In this document: positions 12,201 through 23,069 of the stretch, piece by piece
How positions within the stretch are numbered: position 1 is the stretch's first letter
Layout of the letters: each line of letters begins with the position of its first letter
NCBI GenBank assembly: GCA_013396655.1
Contig: WBMV01000298.1
Coordinates: forward strand, 601,515 to 665,514
DNA: 64,000 nt
Direction of reading: 5' to 3'
Source: Campylorhamphus procurvoides
Lineage: Eukaryota > Chordata > Aves > Passeriformes > Dendrocolaptidae
The notes under the pieces: model-generated
What the model was told of the DNA's origin: nothing
What the model saw: only the letters and a program-made list of their open reading frames with translations
The model's database searches: none
Program-made: the position numbers and the translations under genes

Positions 12201-15200
12201 CTTCAGGCCACATGGGCTAGATGCTGCATGTAAAAAGTCATTTTTACTGTGGAGATCACACAGTCTAATTAGCATGTTTAATGCTGTCTTAATTATAAAT
12301 ACAGCATTGAAGAATAAGAAAAAGAGCAGTCTAATTTTAAAAGGGGTTTCTGACCTTTAAGTGAACATACATGTCTGGAGAGAATTTTTAAAGCATTGTT
12401 TTGTTCCTTGTTCCAGTGCTTTCAAAACTCCCAGGTCCTTAACAGAGAAGCTGAGTTCTGAAGAAAGTTGCAGTCATTTTCATTAACTGCATTCAGCTTA
12501 TGTTATTATTTGTCTGGGTACACAAAGACTCAAAGTCAAAAGTAAATGGAAGGTTGCCTTACTCCAATGTTTGGCTCTTATTACCACTTGTTTAAGTATT
12601 AGCATGCATAGTGACACCATAGTTAGTATTGTGACATTTTATTAATTCCATACAAGTTATTGCAGATGTATTTTTTGAAATTGTATGTGTTGATATCTTT
12701 ACTAAGAGAAGAGCAGGAAAGCCATGTAAATACTGAAATAATAATTATGTGGTAATTTTCCCATTTATTCAAATAAATTGCAAGTATTTGGAGTAGGGAG
12801 TGTTTTGCTGGATAGGGGGTTGTTAGCTTTGGGTTTTTTGTGGAGGATAATAACCTAGAGACAATAATCTCTTTCCACATTTCCTTCTTGACCCATACAG
12901 AAATAAAATTTAGTCTAAATTTTATTACAGTTAGGCAGTATACGCTCTTAGGTGAAGAATGATATTTGCCAAAAGATTGATCTCAATAATTCCAACCATT
13001 TGGCAGCATTAAATACCTATTAGCTTCTCTGGGGATCTGCAAATATAATGACCAGAAAATTGACCCTTATTTTGTTGTTTCAGGACAACCATCTTAAACT
13101 ATACAAATGTGAAGAGGTTTCTACTGTCAGCTTAATTCTTTCAGGAGAGTAGTTTTGTGTGCTATTTAGCTGAATTTGCAGATAATGATTTCTCTTAACT
13201 GTATCCACAGATAACTCGTCTGAAGATTGATAGGAATCCATTCGCCAAAGGGTTTAGAGATTCGGGACGTAACAGGTAGGTGTTGGGAAGAAGGTGGGCT
13301 TGTTACTGCTGGCAGGATCAGTTTGTGAAGACTGTTCAAAGGGAATACCTGTATTTACAGACAAACTAATTTGAGAACTCAGATTCCCTAAGGGAGCACT
13401 TAGATTTCCTAGTAATGTTCTCTGTGGTGAGCTCCCATTTGTGCCTCTCTGACCATCGAGGTCAAAAACAGGCTGGCACTCGGCTTGACTCATGTACTCA
13501 AGTTTCATTCAGTGGAAGCAGTGACATACCATGAAGGCTGCAAATGAAATTAATACGTACTCAGGTCTGTGATTTCAGGCTGCTCTTGAAAATCTCTTTC
13601 TCCTGGCTGGAGACACAAGTTGCAGATACCATTGTCAAACTATAACCCCAGGTCCTCTTGCATGTAAGTGCCATTTAATATGGATTAATGGCTTGTTTTC
13701 CCTTAAAGAGGGAGAAACTAAGTTGGTTTGTGCAGTAACCTTGTGTTTAGTACACTTACGTAGGACATGGGAGACCTGTGTTCAAGTGTCTATTTAGTAT
13801 AAGAAGTTTTAAATCCACTTCCTAGGTGAATGCCTTTCCTAGTAGGCTATAAAACCCCTTGAAATAAGCATGGTTTCCAATTCTTCCGTTGTGGATGGAC
13901 TGATTAATTGCTTGTTCTCTCTTGATCTGGGAATCTTTCAAAATAGCAATGGGAAATCTGAGTAGTGCAAAGTGGAGACTTGAGTCTAGTCCGGGCTGCC
14001 AGTGCTGATGAGGTATTTTATCCAAAGACTGTTTAATGCAAACTACTTAAGCCTGCTAAGATTTGTATGTTAAACCATTTCAGCTAAAAAAAGCAGCGTT
14101 TCATTGTGCTGTATATTATACATCAGTTCCAGTGACCACATTGCGTTTGGTGTCTGCAGCTGCTATATTTATGCCCTAGCCTTGCAGAAAAGGGAGCAGA
14201 CTGCATGCTGGTGGGAATGATTAATGAGTTTCTTTTTGATAACTACTTTTATTGAGCTTCTCTTTTAGCAGAGGCTACAGCATTAAAGCCTGTTTTTTGC
14301 TTCCACATCAGTTGCATAAAAGCTGAGACTGGGCAACAAACAAGAGTAGTTTTTACAAGATGAATACTTATAGAAGGATAGGGTACTGATAAAGATTTAC
14401 AGGAATTCACTGAGTGTCTTTTCGGAATCTCTGAGATTTTGTCTTCTAGCAAGAAATGATTAGTGATGCTTTGTTCTGGGGCCTGGAAGATGTGCTCCAG
14501 GCACTGACTTAAATATTGAGTTTTGGCCTCATTTGTGGCCTTCTAGCTAGAAATTAAGTGAACAGTAACTTCCAGATAAATGCAATGACCCAAGAAGCAA
14601 AACACGCTGTCCATACTTGGGGAAGAAATGAGTTACCATATGTACCCTGTCTGAATGATCTCCACCATCAGTGTCTCTGCTGTGCTTGCTTTATGCAGAG
14701 CTATAAAATATGTACTAAGAAGCCTCCTAAGAAGTGTGAAATTCTGATCCTCTGAAATGGATGTGTTTAAGTGGACTTAGAATTTCTTCCATAATATTAT
14801 ATGAAACAAGAGAAGACGCCTTTAAAATAGAAAGGAAAGAGTTGTTCAGTAACCAGTTTTGAATGGGTTTTAGCATGGCAGGACAGCTCTGGTATTACCT
14901 GAGGATGATGTAGGTGCTCTAAGAGTTCTACATCAGCAACCAAACAAATCCAGTTGTAGGACTGGGGATATCCAGAGAGATTTTTTTGGTTTGGCTACTA
15001 GAATTAGTCTTGTTCAGGTATTAGAAAAAAAAAAGAAGGATATTTTATGGAAGTGGATTAAGAAGTCCAGTTCTGAAAGAAGGGCCAGCCTCTGTAAAAT
15101 GTTTTGGAGCAGCCTTTACATGATCTCTGAATGCTTTTACTGTACCAACACACAAACTCAGGCATTGCAAATTGACACTGGTTTACTGAAGTCAGTATTG

Positions 15201-18200
15201 CTGTTTTCTTTGATAGTCTCTGTGGTACAGAATAAGTGTGTTTGAAAATGCGGTTCAGCTTTTTAATTGTCAAGAAAAATTTTTACTGGTTTGCTCAGTT
15301 GTTTATTAATTTACTCTCTTACTAAATAGTGAAACGAAATGTTAAGGTTCTGTTATCTTCATTGTTCTAGCTAGTACGTTTACCATTGAGACATTTCAGT
15401 TTGCAACAAAAGTTTAAAAAATTACTGTGGTAAAATTATATCCAACTTTTTAGTATTGCTCTAATTATTGCAGCTATCTTACTCTGCACTGCTGCATGCA
15501 ATAATTCTGTTTAATTAAAAATATTCCTTTTCAGGTCATTCCTGTTCAGTCCCACAGCCTGTCTTACAGAAATCAGTAGCTTCACCTTTTAAAAGCATTC
15601 CCTGTGCATTTGCAAAGTGCAACAGAATTTATGTGCTGAGAATAGTTTCATTCTTCAGTTGGGCCTTAAGTTTGACCCTATAAAAACTTTTACTCAGGAA
15701 AGGACCAGAATTTCTCCCTTTAAATACTTCAGGAAAAACATAACTGTTTTGTTAAATAAACTTGGCCATTTGATAGCGCAAATTAGAGTGGTGATAAAAT
15801 GTGGAAATTGTTCGAAGGCATCTTGTATAAATTATCGCCTTGGCTACACTCCTCCAGGAGGTGGCTTTTATCTCCACTTTAACTAGAAATGAAAATTCAC
15901 CATTACTGCAGAAAATTAAGGCTATCTTTTTAGTCCAGGTTCAGCTAATAAATACTTTATAAATGTTTCCTGACACACATTTGTGTTCCTGCTGCAAATG
16001 CAGTGGGGAAGGAGTAGTATCAGAACATGCTGGTTGCTTCAAATTGGGCTATTTGCATAATTCGAGTTTACAGAGTGCTGCTGCTCAAAGGCAAGCACTT
16101 GTATGCGGTGTGTGCCTGATGCTGACATTTAACAGGCCTCTGGGGCCCAGCAGCCAAAAATAACAACAAAATTATACCTCTGAGTATATATACATCTGAG
16201 GTGCATTATTCATAAATAATTGTCAGAAAACAAATGTGCCTTTACCTTCAGGAAACTGCGATTATTCTAAATAGTGTCTGCCAACATTGTCTACCCCGTC
16301 ATTTCTATTTTCTCACTACACTGGTGAGAGAAAATGACTGAAGATTTTTAGTTTCTGAGGGCATTTTGCTCAGCACATAATAACCAAGACACAACATGGC
16401 TTTATACATTTTAGTGGCAAAAGGCCTGTACACCTACTCCTTGCTCGTGGTCTAAGTGTGATTTTCCAGCTCATCAGTAATGACTGGTAATCCTGTTTTG
16501 ATAGAATTTGTCAGTGGATCACCTTTGTTCTAGGCAGAAGTAGGTTATCGCTCTGGCAATTAGAGCCAGAGGAATGATCTCTTAAGGACATACCAGACTA
16601 GGAGAACATTTAACATAACTTTAGCCAAGACTGCCCACTCAAACAGCCCTCTCAAGAGGACCAGAATATTGAAATAGAGAGCTAACCATGTGGAATTGGA
16701 AAACTCTTTGTGTGCTGCAAGCCCAATGGTTGCAGAACTCAGTGGTCTTGTGGATAAAATTGAAGGCTCTTTTCCAAAAAGCAAAATCAACTTCAAAATT
16801 ATCCTGAAATGTGGCTAATTTTAATGTGTTTCTGAGGTAGAGTATCCAAAATACATGTGACAAAATACAGCCTGCTTTCATGACACCTTGATTCTTTTGT
16901 TTCCAACAGAATGGGACTGGAAGCTCTGGTAGAGTCTTATGCCTTCTGGAGACCTTCACTGAGGACGCTTACATTTGAAGATATACCTGGGATACCCAAA
17001 CAAGGTAATGGCTATCTTTGTGTTCTTTCAAAAGAAAAATGCATGAAGATAAAGCTTTGCCCATTATACTTCACAAAAATCTAGTTCAGTGTGTCACTTT
17101 TAGAGGAAAAACAGCCAACTAATCCTGGTGGACGTCATCACCTCTCATCACAGTTATTTTAAGCTAGAAAACTCATGCTAATTCAACCACTGTGGCAATA
17201 AAAATGTTAGATTGTAAACATTTATCAGATCACATGTGGAGGAAAATGCCAGTTTAAGGATTTAAACTATTCAATTTAAGGATTGAATAACCTTTCCATA
17301 GTGCTATGCAGTGGCTAGATATAAAAGGTAGAGATCATTTATAGATGACATCTGTTGCACACGTGTAAACTCCAATACAGGAATTACTTGTGTTTTTAAG
17401 AGAAAAAAAAAGGGAATGAGAGAAGAAATGTCCTCTTTGAGTCATGAACAAATAGCAGCAAGCTTAACTGAGTTTCTTCTTGAAATGCCTTCTTGATTCT
17501 TAAAGACCCCAAAATTTTTCAGTAAATATGCCAGCAGACTTTGTCTGCATTCAAGAGCTTGAAAAAATGGATCTTCTCTCCATTTTGCCTTTTCCTGCTC
17601 CTCAATCTTGGTTAGAAACTGTTTCATTTCCACTTTCCCCACAGGTAGTGCCATGAATGAAAGAAATATTTAAATGGCATTTTTGTACAGAGTGGAATCT
17701 CTCTACTCTTTTCTTAGTTCTTTTATTTCCAGAGTACCCCGATGCATATATAAAATCTTTCAGCCTTGTCCCAGCTTAATCAGACATATTGCTCCTGATT
17801 CTTCACATTTCCTGCTAACAAATTTACAGACATCCAGTCTGCTTTCTTGATAATGTATTGCAAAGTTGTTAAACATCTTCAGAGCAAAAATACAGAAAAT
17901 ATGGAAATTCAGAGAAATAACTTTTACCAACTTCTTAAAGCTTATTCTGTCGAGAGATCTTGAGCATCAGTGTTTGATGTGGACAATTCAAAAGGAGGTT
18001 TTGTGCCAAGTCATAGGTACATTTGGAGACTGTTGGCAGAGTTTTGGGCAGAGCATGGGGGTGAGGAATGGTCTTATAAAAAAGACCTGTAACGAAAAGT
18101 TAACATCAGACCTGAAATACCTTTTCAGACTGTGTAAGTCTGAAAGGCAACTCACTATGCATTTAATCCGTTTAGGAGACAGACCAGCTTTACTGCCCTG

Positions 18201-20258
18201 TTTGTAGGTCGGAGCATTGTTTGAGAGCAGGCAAACTGCTGCCATGAACTTCTGGCTTCCTTTACTGCTGTTGCCTGGGGTGAAGGTGTTCGTTGAAGTT
18301 CCTGTTGATATTCTGAGGATGGAAGCTGAGATTCTTGCAAAATCTTTAGTCGTCTATACCTTGAACATTAAAGTGATTTAGAGACTTTCTGAAAGACCTC
18401 ATTAGAAATTTGCCTGGGGTGTTAAAGCTGAAAGAGCCCATCCTCAGGTAGAGGAGGCATAGATGTGAACTGGAAGAAAAAATATGTCTTACACCAAGAT
18501 TTCTGGAATGTGACAATGTCTAACGATGCTTTGAGCTTGTGGTGTCCTGTTAGCAGAGCAAGAAACAGCAGGGATTGTTCACTAATAATGTATGTTTCTT
18601 TTCACTAGCTCACCTATCACGATAGCCTGTTTTATTGTTACTGTGATTCAAAAATGGGAGAGTCGTCCTTGTTAAGAGTCTTCTGCCTTGGAGACTGTGA
18701 AAGGCCATAATTAATTTTTTCTACACTCAGTTTTCAGGGAGATACAATCTCTTAAGAAAAGGAAGTGTTTTTGCAACGGGTAAATTTTCAGTCCTGAGAA
18801 AAGGCTTCATCTGTAGTAGTGTGTTTTCAGGAGCATTCAGCACTGGTATTTATAATGTAAAAATTCCTTATATCAGTAAATGGATGATTTGCAGACAGTT
18901 TGATGCAAACTTACCCATTCAAGAAATGAAGCAGCAGTGCGCATATTCGGCCTGCGCTTTTCCTGAAGTTGTTCTGAATTCTTGTTCTCGGATTTTTTGG
19001 GGTTGAAGTCAGAAGGATTTTGTTCTGAAGCTAGGAAGTTTCCTGAAGCTGTTAACTGTGGCAGCCTCTGCCATCTGAGCTAAGCAGCTGGTTCCTCAGC
19101 TGGTGCTCTGATAGTGACAGTCAGGTACAGACTGTTTGAAACACGCCCCAGACTGTAGTGAGAGCATAGACAAGCCAAAACCTACCATGTTGAAGACTTT
19201 CTGGGATGTGGAACTCACTTGGCTACATCTTAACAGCCGTGCAATTTCCTTCCAGTGTCATACAAGGAACAGTTAACCTTTTGGGCAGGAGCTCCAAGTA
19301 TTGAGTGTTGGTTGTAAAAACATAACTTCAGTTCTCTACCTTGCTCAGGTTGCTTCTTTAGAAATATGCATGTGGTTACTCACACACTCTTCTGCAAGTA
19401 TATGTCAAAGGTTTTTTTAATTAATTTGAGTTGTGTTTCATGTCAAGGGTTATAAAAGATGAAGGTCTTGATCTGTCACCTAGGAAGTGAACTTTCCCCC
19501 ATGTGCTTCTTACGCTGTAACGTTCTCTTTCAGGAAATGCAAGTTCCTCTACTTTACTCCAGGGATCTGGCAGTGGAGTGCCGTCTACCCACCCTCACCT
19601 TTTACCGGGTTCCCCTTGCTCATCTCCAGCCTTCCACCTCAGTCCCAACACTAGCCAGCTGTGTACCCTTGCTCCAGCTGACTACACAGCTTGTGCCCGC
19701 TCAGGCTTGACCCTGAACAGATACAGCACTTCCTTGGCTGAAACCTACAACAGGCTCACAAACCAAAGCAGTGAGACGTTTGCACCCCCGAGGACTCCCT
19801 CCTATGTTGGTGTGTCGAGTAGCACAACTGTGAATATGTCCATGAGTGGCAATGATGGGGATGCATTCAGCTGCCCGCAGACTGGCTTGTCTATGCAGAT
19901 TTCAGGGATGTCACCACAGCTCCAGTACATCATGCCATCCCCATCCAGCAATGCCTTTACCACTAATCAAACCCACCAAGGCTCCTACAACACGTTTAGA
20001 TTGCACAGTCCCTGTGCACTCTATGGATATAACTTTTCCACATCCCCTAAACTGGCTGCCAGTCCTGAGAAAATTGTTTCTTCCCAAGGAAGTTTCTTGG
20101 GGTCCTCGCCAAGTGGAACCATGACGGATCGGCAGATGTTGCCCCCTGTGGAAGGAGTGCACTTACTTAGCAGTGGGGGGCAGCAGAATTTCTTTGACTC
20201 TAGGACCCTAGGAAGCTTGACACTCTCGTCTTCTCAAGTGTCTGCACATATGGTTTGA
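170..20258 (+). CDS. TBX18: TBX18, T-box transcription factor, 8 coding exons (gene-level entry)
   Basis: This is the whole coding span. Joined exons: 170-253 (broken at the N), 585-768, 2357-2458, 5334-5505, 11848-12015, 13211-13275, 16910-17004, 19534-20258. They give 28 + 503 visible residues; human TBX18 is about 607, and the shortfall is mostly the lost part of exon 1. The N-terminus carries [10 protein letters not shown], the eh1-type Groucho-binding motif of the TBX15/18/22 group. The T-box runs from exon 2 ([14 protein letters not shown]) to exon 6 ([14 protein letters not shown]). The C-terminus ends [10 protein letters not shown]. From family knowledge, TBX18 is a nuclear DNA-binding repressor acting in epicardium, sinus venosus/sinoatrial node, ureteric mesenchyme and anterior somite halves. 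TBX15 and TBX22 are excluded by the exon 8 sequence and by the N-terminal MADKRRSSP start. The reading frame is intact in all visible exons, so there is no sign of a pseudogene. Confidence 0.97.
254..584 (+). other. Assembly N plus residual intron 1 of TBX18
   Basis: Position 254 is an isolated N. The following sequence has no TBX18 coding similarity and ends in a long pyrimidine tract and CAG (582-584), a strong 3' splice site. It is therefore best read as the 3' part of intron 1. The first 30 bases are AT/GT-rich, unlike the GC-rich remainder, which suggests a compressed or misjoined region. Confidence 0.7.
585..768 (+). CDS. TBX18: TBX18 exon 2 (linker and start of T-box)
   Basis: The acceptor is CTCTCTCCGCAG and the donor is AG|GTAAGG. 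The exon enters in phase 1 (GC completes a Gly codon) and leaves in phase 2 (AG). It encodes GGCEEGF, an Ala/Pro/Ser/Gly-rich linker with [14 protein letters not shown] and [11 protein letters not shown], then the T-box start [20 protein letters not shown]. The linker is shorter than the human one. The opening [18 protein letters not shown] is the hallmark first strand of T-box domains. Confidence 0.95.
769..2356 (+). other. Intron 2 of TBX18
   Basis: The intron begins GTAAGG and ends TTCAG, 1588 bp. The first 100 bp are still GC-rich; the rest is AT-rich unique sequence. It holds a TA/TG microsatellite at 1302-1343 and a G/T-rich low-complexity stretch at about 1580-1668. No other gene is visible. 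Confidence 0.9.
1302..1343. repeat. TA/TG compound microsatellite in intron 2
   Basis: TATATATA, then five to six TG units, GCATACA, then TATATATA, read directly. Confidence 0.9.
2357..2458 (+). CDS. TBX18: TBX18 exon 3 (T-box)
   Basis: 102 nt, entering with one base that completes Arg and leaving with AG, in agreement with its neighbours. It encodes [15 protein letters not shown] followed by [24 protein letters not shown] and the Y-x-AMDIVP..N.RY pattern are core T-box signatures. The acceptor is GTTCAG|G and the donor AG|GTATGG. Confidence 0.97.
3666..3686. repeat. C13T8 homopolymer block in intron 3
   Basis: Thirteen C followed by eight T, read directly. Run length is prone to sequencing error. 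Confidence 0.95.
4995..5095. repeat. Possible ancient amniote palindromic repeat fragment
   Basis: It begins with GGACCAGATTCTTCCC and contains words (AGCAATCAATGAACTGACACC, then AGCTTAAAGCTCAG) that loosely fit the ancient CCAGATTC..CAATG..ACACCAG elements spread through sauropsid genomes. The similarity is by recollection and weak. Confidence 0.3.
5334..5505 (+). CDS. TBX18: TBX18 exon 4 (T-box core)
   Basis: 172 nt. It enters with G (completing Arg) after TTTTTATAG and ends in phase 0 at CAT|GTGAGT. It encodes [49 protein letters not shown] and ELDDQGH. The [10 protein letters not shown] and HPDSPA.G..WM..Q..SF.KLKLTNN patterns are invariant in T-box proteins and form the central beta-sandwich and dimer-facing surface in known T-box structures. 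Confidence 0.98.
8079..8086. promoter_or_regulatory. Palindromic CRE word TGACGTCA in intron 4
   Basis: This is an exact CREB/ATF consensus octamer in an otherwise CpG-poor intron. One exact match is statistically unusual but not proof of binding. Confidence 0.35.
11568..11586. repeat. T19 homopolymer in intron 4
   Basis: Nineteen consecutive T, read directly, about 260 bp before exon 5. Confidence 0.95.
11848..12015 (+). CDS. TBX18: TBX18 exon 5 (T-box)
   Basis: 168 nt (56 codons), phase 0 at both ends, with acceptor CATGACTGCATAG and donor CAG|GTAATT. It encodes [19 protein letters not shown], then [20 protein letters not shown] and [22 protein letters not shown] and FPET.F..VTAYQNQ are diagnostic T-box motifs. 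The loop VKPIPSGEG is the TBX15/18 subgroup form. Confidence 0.98.
12016..13210 (+). other. Intron 5 of TBX18
   Basis: 1195 bp, GTAATT to ATCCACAG. Unique AT-rich sequence with no recognisable repeat or gene. Confidence 0.9.
13211..13275 (+). CDS. TBX18: TBX18 exon 6 (end of T-box)
   Basis: 65 nt, entering in phase 0 and leaving with AG. It encodes [19 protein letters not shown] followed by RN and a split Arg. NPFAKGFR forms the C-terminal helix of the T-box that inserts into the DNA minor groove in known structures. The acceptor is GTATCCACAG and the donor AG|GTAGGT. Confidence 0.97.
13276..16909 (+). other. Intron 6 of TBX18
   Basis: 3634 bp, GTAGGT to TTTCCAACAG. Unique AT-rich sequence. 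No repeat family or nested gene is recognised. Minus-strand open frames at 16560-16959 are short and lack domain signatures. Confidence 0.88.
16910..17004 (+). CDS. TBX18: TBX18 exon 7 (post T-box linker)
   Basis: 95 nt. It enters with A completing Arg and leaves with one base (G) of a Gly codon. It encodes [20 protein letters not shown] then [31 protein letters not shown] is characteristic of the TBX15/TBX18 pair, and the IPGIPKQG form agrees with TBX18. The acceptor is TTGTTTCCAACAG and the donor CAAG|GTAATG. Confidence 0.96.
17005..19533 (+). other. Intron 7 of TBX18
   Basis: 2529 bp, GTAATG to TTCTCTTTCAG. Mostly unique sequence. A near-CRE word GACGTCAT lies at 17131-17138. A minus-strand open frame at 17442-17654 has unusually protein-like composition but no recognised homology. 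Confidence 0.88.
19534..20258 (+). CDS. TBX18: TBX18 exon 8 (C-terminal domain, stop, start of 3' UTR)
   Basis: It enters with GA completing a Gly codon after TCTCTTTCAG and runs 725 nt to TGA at 20256-20258. The product is [10 protein letters not shown], a Ser/Pro/Gly-rich stretch ([12 protein letters not shown]), then long segments shared with mammalian TBX18: [45 protein letters not shown]-type and [17 protein letters not shown] patterns, [37 protein letters not shown], and the terminal VSAHMV. This region lies outside the T-box and is thought to carry transcriptional modulation functions. The near-complete identity to the mammalian C-terminus is what separates TBX18 from TBX15. Confidence 0.98.
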
Positions 20259-20351
20259 TGAAGCCTTTAAGTAAAAATACAGTATGTTTGGTGTCTACAA
20301 TGTATTTCTTTTGGAATATGAAAGGACACTCAATGTAGCTTGTAAAGTGTG

Positions 20352-20359
20352 TGTATATA
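20352..20359 (+). promoter_or_regulatory. Pumilio-response-element word TGTATATA in 3' UTR
   Basis: It matches UGUANAUA and lies 94 nt after the stop codon, within a TG/TA-rich run. It could be functional, or could be a by-product of the low-complexity sequence. Confidence 0.35.
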
Positions 20360-21202
20360 TATAATAAGAGAGGAAGTTTCACTGAAATTTTGGCTTGCTT
20401 GTGGCCAGATTATTTTCCTATTTTGAGTTACACAGAGTTTGCTGCGGTGCAGACTGCTTTAGTTTTCTGGTATAATACACTTAGTTGTATAACACATTGG
20501 GACATATGCAACAAATTAAGTAAGACTTCCTCCCCTTTCCCCCTCCTCTGTTCTAACCCCTTTAAAGAATGAAATGACACTTGGAGTATTAAACAACACA
20601 AACAAGCCCACTTACATTTCCTATAGTACTAGCGAGTTTCTTTAAAACATTCATACAATGATAAGCTGATGCACCAAAGGCATTTTACAAGTTTCTTCTC
20701 TCATATAAGGGATGCAAAGGGTATTTGGACTTCTAACTGTTAAGCATCAAGCATCCAACCTAAAATAGAAGTTTAGCTAATGGATTATTTACAAAGTAAA
20801 CAGAAAGATTAGTTTGCCTTCTCATGATAGGTTGTTTTTAGCTTATCAATGACAAGCATTCTCACTAGGATTTTTTTTTTTCCAGCATTAGTCTAGATTT
20901 ATGGTTAGCTATTTGAAGACAAATAATGTGTATTCAAATTATGGTGATAGGAATAATTTAAACCAACAGCACTAGGAACAGCATTCCTTAGTATGGAATG
21001 AACTTCAGTGTGCTTATTTTTTGTCAAAGGAAGGGCTTGGTGCATTTTTTCCTCCATAAAGATTGCCTGTAAGACATTTACTGGACAGTAGGATATTCTA
21101 ATGTATCTTTGTTCCTGTATTTTTGTTTTTTTAAAGGAAAATTCAGGTTTGATTTAGGATAAAAAAGTGAGCAGGGTGAGAAGTTCCATTATTGGTTTTA
21201 CC

Positions 21203-21310
21203 CATTTTGTGTGTCCGTTTGTTGTGTTTTGGGTTTGGTTTGTTGGTTTTGGGGTTTATTTTTGTTTGTTTTGCTTTGGTTTGTTGTTTGTTTGTTTGTT
21301 TACTTGTTTT
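21203..21310. repeat. G/T-rich (GTTT)n low-complexity tract
   Basis: About 100 bp of almost pure G and T on the plus strand, with GTTTGTTTGTTTGTTT at the end. It lies inside the probable 3' UTR and explains the short open frames on both strands there. Confidence 0.85.
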
Positions 21311-22164
21311 AATATGGGCAAAAGGTCCTACATCCTCAGTATCTCGAAAGTGCATCACCTGTATCAATTAGGCAGATGACCTAGTTTGCCCACAAGTGTT
21401 TCTGGAAGCCAAACGTTGTAGCTGACTTCCTCTTGCTTTATTTCTGTCAGTTTTTGTCCTGGAATTGGAGAGGCTTCCTTCATTCCCACCTCTGGTTTTT
21501 CAATGGCACTTATAAGAATGTAGATCACAATCTATTCCTGACCTGGCTTCTCCAGAGTGACAAGGACACAGGGAGACACTTGTAATGGTGAAATTTCTGT
21601 CCTCATCAGTACCTGCACTGCCCAGGTGTGTATCAGTCCTTTTGCAAAAGCTGCCCATCTATCAGAGCTGAACCACAGGGGCTGTAGAAATAATTTTAAT
21701 GCTTGAGAGAATGGGTCATCTTCAACAGTATGCGTTTTTATTGTGCAGGTGATGTAAAGGCATTATAAGGTGGGTACAAATTCAGTTGAAAATGTTTCCC
21801 CAGTCAGCATTAAAGGAGATTAAGGCCTTTCAAGTTTTACCTTTGTTAGATTTTTTTTGTGAAAGTGAATTTTCATATTTCTCAAGTATTCCTATGTCTT
21901 TTCTGGCAAATAGTGGGCTTAATCACTCCCACTTCAAGAAGGACTCACTTCAGCTGATATTTCTTCAGTGGGATGGAGGTAATGCATTCAGAAACAGCCT
22001 TCTTGCTATCTCCTCTTATTACCTGGGAATAGAAGAGAAACCACAGCAATCTTGAAGCCTGTACCAGAAGAAGTCTTTATTTCTATGTTATGTATTTGTT
22101 TCTGTTAAAGAAGATACATGTAAAGTTTTATTCAAAGTTGGAAAGACAAGAGGATACAATTGAG

Positions 22165-22315
22165 GAGATGTGAGTTTTCTTTTTTGCTGTCTCAAACTTC
22201 CTAAGTGACCTTGGGCACTTCACTCAGTCTTTCTCAGTTTTTTTTTCTTCTGTAAAATGTGATAATAGCACTTCCATGCCTCACAGGGAAGGGTGACAGT
22301 ACATTGAGGATGAAG
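22165..22315 (+). repeat. Ancient MIR-like SINE (L2-type tail) in the 3' UTR
   Basis: The segment reads AAGTGACCTTGGGCACTTCA, then CTCAGTCTTTCTCAG, CTTCTGTAAAATGTGATAAT and CATGCCTCACAGGGAAGG. This follows the order of the MIR consensus: the tGTGACCTTGGGCAAGTCAC core, CCTCAGTTTCC, TCTGTAAAATGGGGATAAT, then TACCTCACAGGGTTG. Similarity is judged against the remembered MIR core and tail. It is degraded, as expected for an element shared by amniotes. Confidence 0.75.
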
Positions 22316-22945
22316 ATCATCTTTACATGTGCTGTGCTGTGGACAGTACGTTACAGATGAACAGCAAGGTAGTGTTCATATACGAGGATAACAAAGAGCA
22401 TTTGTACTTCAGGTCTGTTGCTAGTTCTGGCATTGTCATGTCCTTGAGGCAGATGTTGTATAAAAGAACTGCAATGCTGAAAAGACTACTCAAACTCACA
22501 CTAATGATTTGTGAAATGGTTCTAAGATGTTTAGAAGACAAGCAAATTTTCATTTACGTAAATTGTCATAACTTTATTGGTTTAAATTGGCAAGTAACTT
22601 GTGTGTAGTAATTCTTGCTGTAGCCAAAACTTTGAAATTTTGCAGTGGGACAAATCTTTACATGGGAAAGATGGTACAATTAATCTGTACTTGAAAAAGG
22701 TTAATTATCTGTGTCATGTTAAGGGCTGTGACTAGGTAGAAATGTGGAAGAGCTAAATCATGTGCATTCCTACAAGGATTGAAAAAAGGGTCGTGCATGG
22801 ATGTTCATGGAGGTGCTCCTGACAAGAGTATGTACTTTATTGTCTGGGAATTTTTTAAGAACTGGTCTCTTATTTTTCCTCAAATTATTCTTATCATATA
22901 ACCACACAATATTGTTTCATTTGTTCCTTAAAATTTAAATTGTAT

Positions 22946-22953
22946 TGTAAATA
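22946..22953 (+). promoter_or_regulatory. Pumilio-response-element word TGTAAATA
   Basis: An exact UGUANAUA match about 110 nt upstream of the candidate poly(A) signal, a common location for such elements. Confidence 0.35.
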
Positions 22954-23063
22954 CTGGTGTGTCATTGTGAAAAGACTAGCTTTTTATCAATACAGTAAAT
23001 GCTATATATGCGTTATATCTATAATTATATATCTGTATTTTACAAAAATGCCACAGAAAATAT

Positions 23064-23069
23064 ATTAAA
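23064..23069 (+). terminator. TBX18: Candidate TBX18 poly(A) signal ATTAAA
   Basis: ATTAAA is the second most common vertebrate poly(A) hexamer. GTGTGTAT follows at once, with T-rich sequence at 23123-23130. A longer alternative is AATAAA at 23702-23707. Confidence 0.45.
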
